64,000 bases of DNA, taken from contig OW799235.1 in assembly GCA_941918925.1 (NCBI GenBank), positions 22,421,201 through 22,485,200 of the forward strand. The letters are read 5' to 3'. Shown here piece by piece: positions 57,048-64,000 of this stretch. Below the pieces are notes generated by a model that was given only the letters and a program-made list of their open reading frames with translations, did no database searches and was not told the DNA's origin. Numbering within the stretch: position 1 is the stretch's first letter; each line of letters starts with the position of its first letter. The stretch comes from Phyto melanocephala (Eukaryota; Arthropoda; Insecta; Diptera; Rhinophoridae). Made by a program: the position numbers and the translations under genes.

Positions 57048-58328
57048 AGGGGTGTCTCGAAATTCTTTTTTACATTTTTTATAGGGCACTACGCAAACAA
57101 TTATTATTTAATTAATTGTTTTGTTCCACTCTGTGATAGTTATAAGTGTCAACAATAAATACTTTGTTAATAAGTTTATTCAAATTATTTAATCCGTATT
57201 TAAAATGTCGTTACATAGAGAAAAAGTGAGAAAAAATATTGTGGATAATGAAAATAAACAACTTTCTTACGCCTGTAGTTGCGCGACGGGCAAAAGTGTC
57301 CAGACAGACTGCCCGTAACGTTATTTTCAAATTCAAAAAAGACTGGTCTATTAAGCACAAGAAAGGTGGAGAGCCTCGTGGTTTTAGGAATCCTCAAATC
57401 GTTTAAAAGGTGAAGGCACTTTAAAAGCAAAATCCAAACATTTCCATTCGCGAAATCGCACGAAAACTAAATATTTCGATGTCGCTTGTAGAACGAATAA
57501 AGAAAAAAAAAATTTAAGAACATTCAAAGTCAAGAAAGCTCCAAACCGAAACGAAAAAGGAACAAAAACATTTGCTACGTCACAAATTAAATAATTTTAA
57601 TTGATGTATTTAATTGGACGATGAAACCTATTGTAAAGCTGACTATTCAGAGCTCCTGGCCAGGGTTTTTATGTTTCTAATAAAAGAGCTAATGTTTCCG
57701 ATAAATTTAAGTATTAAAAGATTTCAAAATTCGCCAAAAAATATATGATATGGCAAGCAATATGTACATGTGGGAAAGCTTCAAAGGCAATCATTGTGAA
57801 TCGTACATTGAACAGCCAATTTTATATTAATGAGTGCCTGAAAAGGGCTGTATTGCCATTATACAGAAGCCACAATATACCTCCACTGTTTTGGCCCGAC
57901 TTGGCAAGCTGCCACTACAGCAAAGACGTCCTTGAGTGGTATGAGGCCAACAAAATAAATTTTTTACCGAAAAACATGAATCCACCTAATTGTCCAGAGC
58001 TAAGGCCTATTGAACGCTATTGGGTTATAATTAGGCAGTACCTAAGAACAAAGTTCAAAGCTTCTGCAAATGTAAAAAAATTTGGATTTATTTGGAAAAA
58101 AGCTATTAAACACTTCGGTAAAACGTGTGTCCAACGTTTAATGCAAAGCGTTAAGAAAAAAGTGCGAAATTTTGCAAAAGAAAATATAATTTGAAACTTT
58201 GGTTTTTTGCATAATAAAGTTTAGACATTTTTCTCCATAACGCCAATAAAATGTATTTTTTTTTTGTTTAAAAAAAACTAGATTTGGGAGACATTTTAAA
58301 ATGTAAAAAAGCATTTCGAGACACCCCT
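57048..58328 (+). mobile_element. Tc1/mariner superfamily DD37E element
   Basis: Inverted ends AGGGGTGTCTCGAAAT (extending about 30 bp with one mismatch) flanked by TA at 57046-57047 and 58329-58330. 1281 bp. Contains a full-length but frameshifted transposase gene. Confidence 0.9.
57205..58194 (+). pseudogene. DD37E transposase, frameshifted
   Basis: The N-terminus (MSLHREKVRKNIV) and pieces in alternate frames (RRAKVSRQTARNVIFKFKKD, IREIARKLNISMSLV) give a helix-turn-helix. LDDETYCKADY holds the first Asp. The intact C-terminal stretch 57745-58194 (150 codons) holds FWPDLASCHYSK (second Asp) and NPPNCPELRPIERYW (Glu). I count 37 residues between Asp and Glu, the DD37E signature first described in mosquitoes. 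At least three frameshifts or stops disrupt the first 540 bp. Confidence 0.85.
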
Positions 58329-58538
58329 TAGATCAAACTACATTAACTGCGATCCATTTGGAAGAATTTCTGCTGCCGTAAATAAGTTCTATGTACACAT
58401 CGACTTTTCTGATAATGCTGCTGTAACTAGAGGAAAGCTAATAATGTTTATCAACTCTTTCTTTATTGTTTTCTATGAAAACAAAATGATAAACTGTAAA
58501 TTTTATTATGTTAAATAAATTAAATAAATAAATAAAAT

Positions 58539-59218
58539 CCGGTGCAGCGGTAGTGTAGTCAAAAACAATATGAAAATTAGCCCTAGTTCGGTATTCGCTG
58601 TAGTTTGCTTCGCCAAAATTTCCGGTGGTTACAAAGAGTGAACAAGCAATTTGATTAAGTATTCCTTAACAACCGCTATTCTCTGTTCTTTTTTGGTAAT
58701 CTTTTTTCTCTATCTCTTATCAAGAAAGCATTCTTACATGTAATATATTAGACTTAATAACACTATTGTATAGCCAGCATATGTTTTTAGGACTTTGAAC
58801 AATTGGCTTTCGAATATGTGTCATAACTTGCTGGTGTTATATGAAATTTGTCATATTAAAATATTTTGTATCTCCCTGCGAAAAGTAAATACTATGTAGT
58901 TCTGTTTTAGTTGGAGTTACCCGCAACACACACTATTCGCTCTATTTTGACAATGCTTTCTGTGGAGATTCCACAGTTTTCGACTATATTCCTGGATCTT
59001 TGCATGCAGCACACACACTACCACATAGTCGTTTAATTTATGATGGAAATCTGTGGTTCTGTGTTTAACATCACACAAATGAACGGATTATATATGAAAA
59101 ACGCCCAGATACTAAAATATAACTTGTATTTGTGAGCAAATTTAACAGAATTTTGCAACACAATTTTTGCCGCATTAAGTTTCAGTTACAACACAATTAT
59201 ATGGTTAGAGAAATGGGA
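58539..59218. other. Unassigned DNA
   Basis: No supported gene. Confidence 0.45.
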
Positions 59219-59226
59219 AGTGTCAT

Positions 59227-60351
59227 CATAGCTGCCAGATAAAATTGGAGTAAAATCGTCTAATTTGGGGAAAAAAATCGTCAAAATCGTCAAATGGCTT
59301 ACGCAAATCGTCATAAAAACGTCAAAATAATGAAACGCATTTTTTAAAACAAAACATTTTTTACATATTTAATGCATAACATAACAAACTTTTTAAATCT
59401 AAAGAGATAAATGGTTTTATTAGACCCCTTTAGGTTTAGAACATGACAATAAATATAATACAATTTAGAATTAATTTCGAAAAATAAATATTAATATTTA
59501 TATATAAATACAAAAAATAATAAATACTGAATTGGCTGCATCTAATTCAGACTAATTGACAAATAATTATAATCATTTCTTTCTAAAGTTTCTACCGATT
59601 AAGGTAGCTTTAGACAAGCGTAAGACGAGCGCAATGCCAAAATAAACTACATCGTTTCGCTTTTCAGCCCATAAACTTATTTTTGGATCCGCAAACCAGC
59701 CTTCCTTAATTTTCTTCTTCTTGTTGGTTACTGAAAAACACCATTAAAATTTAATTTTTGCTACTACAAAGTTTTGTATAAAAAATAGTTGGAATTTCTA
59801 CTTACAGAGGAAGAGCTGCTACAATTTTCATCATCTTCGTTTTCTATTGAAAATATAATATAAACATTTAAATATAATTAAAACCTTAAGAATCAAATGT
59901 TTTAATGTATAATTAAAAAGAACTTACCATTTTTTTGAAAAGTATTTAAGCATATTAATTTGTCACTTGTTTTTAAATAAATTTACTTAAAAAATTAAAA
60001 TTGTTTTAAGCGCGTTTCCAAATTTATATTTGTTCGTGTTTTAGGTATCAGTTGATGAAATGTGTCATATACTATGTTAAAAAAGGAACAAAGTGGAAAA
60101 ATTATTCACACAAACACATTAAATAATGATAGATTTATCTCTTTCACTCTGTTCTATTATTAAAAACATAAAAAACCATTACAAATTATTTTTATTTAGT
60201 TTAAGGTTGATATAAAAGTAATGAAAAATGTTGCAAGTATGAATTCTTGAAAATCGTCAAAAACATAACATAAATCGTCAAATCGTCAACGTGTAATTTT
60301 AGCACGTTAAATCGTCAAAATGACGATAAATCGTCAAATCTGGCAGCTATG
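59227..60351 (-). mobile_element. hAT element with perfect 8-bp target duplication
   Basis: Ends CATAGCTGCCAGAT / ATCTGGCAGCTATG are perfect inverted repeats, flanked by AGTGTCAT at 59219-59226 and 60352-60359. The 8-bp duplication is the hAT signature. Both subterminal regions are crowded with ATCGTCA/TGACGAT words (about 5 left, 7 right). The interior keeps remnants of a minus-strand gene start only, so the 1125-bp element is nonautonomous. Confidence 0.95.
59573..59930 (-). pseudogene. N-terminal exon remnants of a hAT-type gene
   Basis: Exon-like pieces: ATG directly before a GTAAG donor (59930-59923); a 38-nt piece 59843-59806 between TTCAATAG and GTAAGTAG, rich in Glu/Asp/Ser codons; and a piece from 59730 reading KKKKIKEGWFADPKISLWAE to a stop at 59573. 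K(E)GW..DP...LW opens zinc-finger (BED/THAP-like) N-termini of some hAT proteins, but the Cys residues expected next are absent. Phases do not join cleanly, so it is a pseudogene. Confidence 0.45.
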
Positions 60352-60534
60352 AGTGTCATGCCTGCCAACTGAGTATGATATGCATTGGCTAAGTTATTTT
60401 TGTGGGAAAATATATATATACATTTTTTTACTATTTATGATTTGTTTAAACTTAAGTCGCATGGTTATTTTTTGAGGCGATTTTTTATAATTAAAGTTTA
60501 AATTTTTCAAAAATCGTCAGGTGTCATTTCCGCA

Positions 60535-60870
60535 CCCTGCATAAATATGTATATTATATTGTAGATATATGATATGTGTGTATATACATAGAAACAATTG
60601 AAATATTTTATTTACTGACATTTTTGGTGCTTACTTAAGTTGTAGTGAAGTTTTATTAAAAACGTAAATTGGTTATAAAAATATTATTTACTTTTAAGGC
60701 TAAGCAAACACAGTTGATATATTTTTTGTTTATTTTTTTTTGACGGTAGTCGATTTTGTATTTGCGTATTTTAAAAAAAATAGAAAGTCCCATACACGCA
60801 CATACATAAATGGAAAATAATGTTTGTCAAAAATATATGATTTTTTTTGTTTTTTTAGATAAATGGTGGA
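60535..60870 (+). repeat. Dispersed repeat starting CCCTGCATA, most complete copy
   Basis: CCCTGCATAAATATGTATAT start, TTTTATTAAAAACGTAAATT, CTAAGCAAACACAG, GATTTTGTATTTGCGTATTT and TTTTTTAGATAAATGGTGG end. No ORF and no terminal inverted repeat. Confidence 0.55.
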
Positions 60871-61223
60871 ATTGAAATAAATAATGGCTTTTAATATAAT
60901 TTGAATGATATTATAGTACCTTTGATGCTAAACTTTCCACAGTGGAAGTAAAACTTCATAAATGCTTCCATAAAATGAGAAAATACTTATGACTTATCTG
61001 TTGCAGAGAAATTCAGAAAAGTAACTTTGATTTTCAAAACAGCATTAGGTGGCATTGAGATTTAGATATTTGTCTGCTATAATTTTTCGCTAAAGATATC
61101 GAATCGCCTAGAGCTTGGTAACTTAAAATTCTTTTTTTGGTTCCTTTTATTTGTTAATTTTATTTTCTGATGCAGAATAGTATAATAAATATATGTACAT
61201 GCTTATGTTAAATATTAAATTCG

Positions 61224-61486
61224 TTGTTTTTATTTATTCGAGCTTAAGATCACTTTTTTATAAAAATTATTTTTTTGTTCCGATATTTCGCTACCACATT
61301 GGGTAGCTTCTTCAGGGAAAGTTTATACAATTTATAACAATTAACAATTAAAATATTAAAAATTGTTAATTGTTATAAATTGTATAAACTTTCCCTGAAG
61401 AAGCTACCCAATGTGGTAGCGAAATATCGGAATAAAAAAATAATTTTTATAAAAAAGTGATCTTAAGCTCGAATAAATAAAAACAA
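61224..61486. repeat. 263-bp palindrome with hammerhead-like core in each arm
   Basis: The left arm from TTGTTTTTATTTATTCGAGC is mirrored by the right arm ending GCTCGAATAAATAAAAACAA; arms are about 128 bp with few mismatches around an AT-rich centre near 61355. Each arm contains CTGAAGA, a GCTACC/GGTAGC stem, then GAAA (right arm 61395-61424 plus strand; left arm on the minus strand), flanked by TTCC and GGAA. That order is the hammerhead ribozyme core found in Penelope-like element terminal repeats. Classification is tentative. Confidence 0.6.
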
Positions 61487-62039
61487 TATATTAATATAAA
61501 AAGATCGAAGAAATTTACATAATATTTATTAAATTCGTTGTTAACGTAAAAACTCTTGGTAACGTAAGTTCACGCAATTTCCACTTAACTGTATTAAGAG
61601 TTTACTTTTGTAATTGTTTAAGAGATTTCGCAATTGTGTTCGATGCCAAGTAGACATATTGACATGACCTTCTTTTGTTCATGTTACAATGCATAACATT
61701 TTTTCGATTTGACTAATTCTTAAAATTAAAAATTTTTGCTGTAAATACAAAAAAATATTTAACACAAAATTTAATTTTATTTTATTTAGCTGGCGGACAT
61801 TGCAAGATCGTCTAAAAAAAAAATCAAAGGAATTTTAACTTTATGGGGCCTCAAACAAGTATTATGGTATGATAGCGATAAGCTCAAAGTGTGGTGTAAG
61901 CTCAAATATGACAAGGCGTACTAGGATCAATCTTAAATAATGCCTCGGTAGTATGAAGGTCATCTTAAGAAAAAAAGGTCAATAATGAAAACGCTTCGAA
62001 ACATCCAAAGACATTTTTGCATTAGTATATGCACATAAA
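61487..62039. other. Unassigned DNA
   Basis: Starts with AT-rich flank shared with the 6-kb palindrome (AAAAAGATCGAAGAAA); otherwise nothing recognised. Confidence 0.45.
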
Positions 62040-63075
62040 CAATGGCTTTGAAAAATATATTATAAATTATGCCGACTAAAATACTAATGAAATATGAAGC
62101 AGCCTTGGCTACTAAAAATTAAAACGCAATAAATAAATGGCTGGTTAGAGATCTTAAAACAAGATACCATAGAATAATTGATATTTTATCGATTGAAAAT
62201 ATCACAGATGCAACATCTGATAAAATCCCTAGGAAATATGAAAGCGTTAACTGCCTCAGCACCATACAAGAGGAGGGAGAATGGAATAAAGTATTTAGGA
62301 TAAGAAATAGCCAAGGCACCGACCTTTTAACAGACGAATCGAAGATTGGTGACCGAACTGGAATTAATAACTGCAAACTAGAGCTAAATACTTCCATCTA
62401 CTAGATGACAGTACTGTTTTCTAGGCTAAGGTCATGGCAATTACGTAAGTCATTAAATAAATGAAGGAGATTGAAGACGAGGCTCCAATTCGTATCTTTT
62501 GGCATAGTCAATCAGTAAGGACTTAACGAACGAAAAAGCTATATCAGAAAATGTCCTGAAAATTGTTCAGGTATAGAGATAATGTGAATAACATGGGTAT
62601 TACGGCATAATCGAATCAGTTTTGAATACCACCACCTTGGAAAATATAAATCCCTTTCAAAGGTTAAAAAAATTAAAGTTTAGTCAATTAAAGAGCGTTT
62701 TAGGAAGTGGTAAAATACTGCCGTCAGTAAGATGAAGAAGACACTGTGGGCTGAGACAAATCTCGAGAAATCAAGAGAAATTCTAAATTGAAGTAGGCCA
62801 ACACTAAGAAGATTAACTTCTTATTGTCACATGGAGCTGACAACTAACCAAACTCGCATGGGACTGTCAAATACAACGACATATAAAGCATGTTAAGAGA
62901 TGGATGAGAATTTAAATCACTACCTTTTTTAATAACCTGCGTTAAGACATATCTCACAAGAGAATTAATACTTTGCTACACCTGGAATATCCTAGGAATT
63001 TATACTCGAAATCATTATGGTCTTTTTGCTTTTCATGCCTCTCTTTTCAACCTTACATAACAGTATTATATATTG
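62040..63075 (+). pseudogene. Non-LTR retrotransposon relic: RNase H and C-terminal zinc-finger region
   Basis: At about 62320 the plus strand reads LLTDESKIGDRTG (RNase H box TDGSK with Gly to Glu), then VLF.AKVMAI (VFQAEVLAI-like) and IRIFWHSQSV (i.SDSQaa-like). At about 62740-62960 it reads KTLWAETNLEK, SRPTLRRLTSYCHMEL, RMGLSNTTTYKAC.EMDE, NHYLF..PALRH, matching the post-RNase H C-terminal pattern TGH..L...l.rmG....C..C...dE...H.l..CPAl. An encoded RNase H points to I/R1/LOA-type clades, unlike the Jockey-like relic at 56041. Many stops. Confidence 0.65.
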
Positions 63076-64000
63076 CTACCATTTTTTGGTTTTGGATATA
63101 AAAACGAATTTTGTCTGAACATTTTGTTCAGTTATGATCAAGGCAATTTTATGCAGGAATGTGTGAGTAAGTCATATCAGCAAGACTAACTTTTGCGATA
63201 GTTAGAATATCATGGCAAATTCATATAACAGCAGTGCAATATCCACGAACTAGTATTTCTAATCCAATGCGTTGCGTTCCATTACTTTCTAAACATTAAG
63301 TGTCCTGATAGGATTCTTGCAATTTCCTGAGTTTTGTCTACCCTCAGCACCCTTTAGGCAGATTTGTTTAATATTATTACTTTTTGCCTGCAGTCAGTCT
63401 CTCTCTCTCTTCCCATATGGCTGACGTAAAGGATTGGTATGGTAGAACATTAATGGCGTTGCAAATGCACAATAGAAACATTTCCAAATCTACATGCACA
63501 TACTCGATCTGGCGCATTTGCACACATGTCCTGTACACACACACATAGGGAATTCGTTTTAATCTTTCATGTGGCGTCATAAAAGGCAAAAGGAAAACAA
63601 TAACGACAACAGCAAAAATAGATGGAACAATGTGGGCATGAAGGCGTTATGTATCATATAAGCAATAGTTTTTTATTACACTTAAAGAAAGAAATGATTT
63701 TAGGCAAGTTTAAGGAAACTAAATTTAAGCAGTAGATATTTTTTGCAAGTTAACAGAAAAAAGAAAATTTATTAAAATATTTCTAAGCAACAAATTATAA
63801 TAGAACTGCAAAGAAGAAAAACTCGTATTACTATGTAATGAGTCCTAATTACTAAAATATGTACATTCACTACTCATGGCCGGTCTCTAACTTTGCATTT
63901 ATATGTCATTTCTCTTGTTATTTTTATTTAAGTGCGAAATTCTTCTGCTTACAACACTCTTAAATAAAACTTAAATTACATTTAAAAGTCTATTTAAATT
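63076..64000. other. Unassigned DNA to window end
   Basis: CT-rich run near 63395-63412 and CA-rich patch near 63533; no gene supported. Confidence 0.45.

Larger units (their letters stand above)
56041..58538 (+). pseudogene. Non-LTR retrotransposon (Jockey-like) relic split by a DD37E element
   Basis: The first piece (56044-56361) reads QHSFCKDRSTFTYLM, VVYTGFCKAFDKVNHDLL (first RT Asp of DFSKAFD changed to Gly-Phe-Cys), WISSYLKYRRQCV and TTGVPQGSHLVP (RT block 4). A VADDVKLYSWI segment follows at about 56410 (YADD box as VADD), then NWCTVNLRELNLTK. Further pieces run to 57045. After the inserted element, the same frame resumes at 58331 (NYINCDPFGRISAAVNKFY) and ends at a stop near 58518, with an AAATAAATAAATAA tail. 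Multiple frameshifts; truncated at the 5' side. Confidence 0.8.

Noticed and set aside
1..64000. CRISPR arrays, rRNA, tRNA or bacterial-type operons
   Set aside because: None of the tandem repeats has spacer structure, and no rRNA- or tRNA-like sequences were recognised by eye; eukaryotic repeats explain all arrays.

Overview
The window is AT-rich eukaryotic DNA that reads as a higher fly (Brachycera, probably Schizophora). The evidence is abundant DINE-1/INE-1-like Helentron elements, several mariner (including DD41D 'rosa'-type) and mosquito-type DD37E relics, PIF/Harbinger, piggyBac, hAT and BEL/Pao remains, and a salivary-glue-like mucin gene. The species cannot be named from this sequence. 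No bacterial operons, rRNA, tRNA or CRISPR were seen.

The only convincing host gene is at the left edge, on the minus strand. It is a secreted Thr/Pro-rich mucin-like protein that starts at 1907 and runs off the window at base 1. It has a signal peptide, a TATA box, three nearly identical 139-residue repeats and a 5-residue Pro-Thr array. The rest of the window (about 62 kb) is intergenic or intronic DNA made largely of transposons in several nested layers.

Layout: 2.0-6.8 kb holds a mariner relic and a DINE-like element whose 5' end was hit by a Harbinger deletion derivative carrying a MADF gene. 6.8-12.4 kb is an inverted pair of DINE elements, each with a mariner-derived MITE. 12.4-12.9 kb has a broken ORF of unknown origin. 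15.2-22.1 kb holds two Helitrons in opposite orientation, a non-LTR relic and a Harbinger-like element with a zeste-type Myb/SANT gene, itself interrupted by a DINE. 22-38 kb is sparse, with mariner relics, a long palindrome, a piggyBac inserted in a DINE and DINE remnants. 38.6-49.9 kb has two large DINEs, a Harbinger transposase relic, a BEL/Pao relic and a DD41D mariner with two copies of its right end. 51-64 kb has a DINE split by a 991-bp TIR element, a pogo/Tigger relic, a non-LTR element split by a DD37E element, a hAT element with a perfect 8-bp target duplication, a 263-bp palindrome with a hammerhead-like core, and an RNase H-bearing LINE relic.

No set of genes works together as a pathway. 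The biological content is the insertion history: at least five nested insertions can be undone by eye to give an intact empty site. Element family names rest on motif recognition without database searches.
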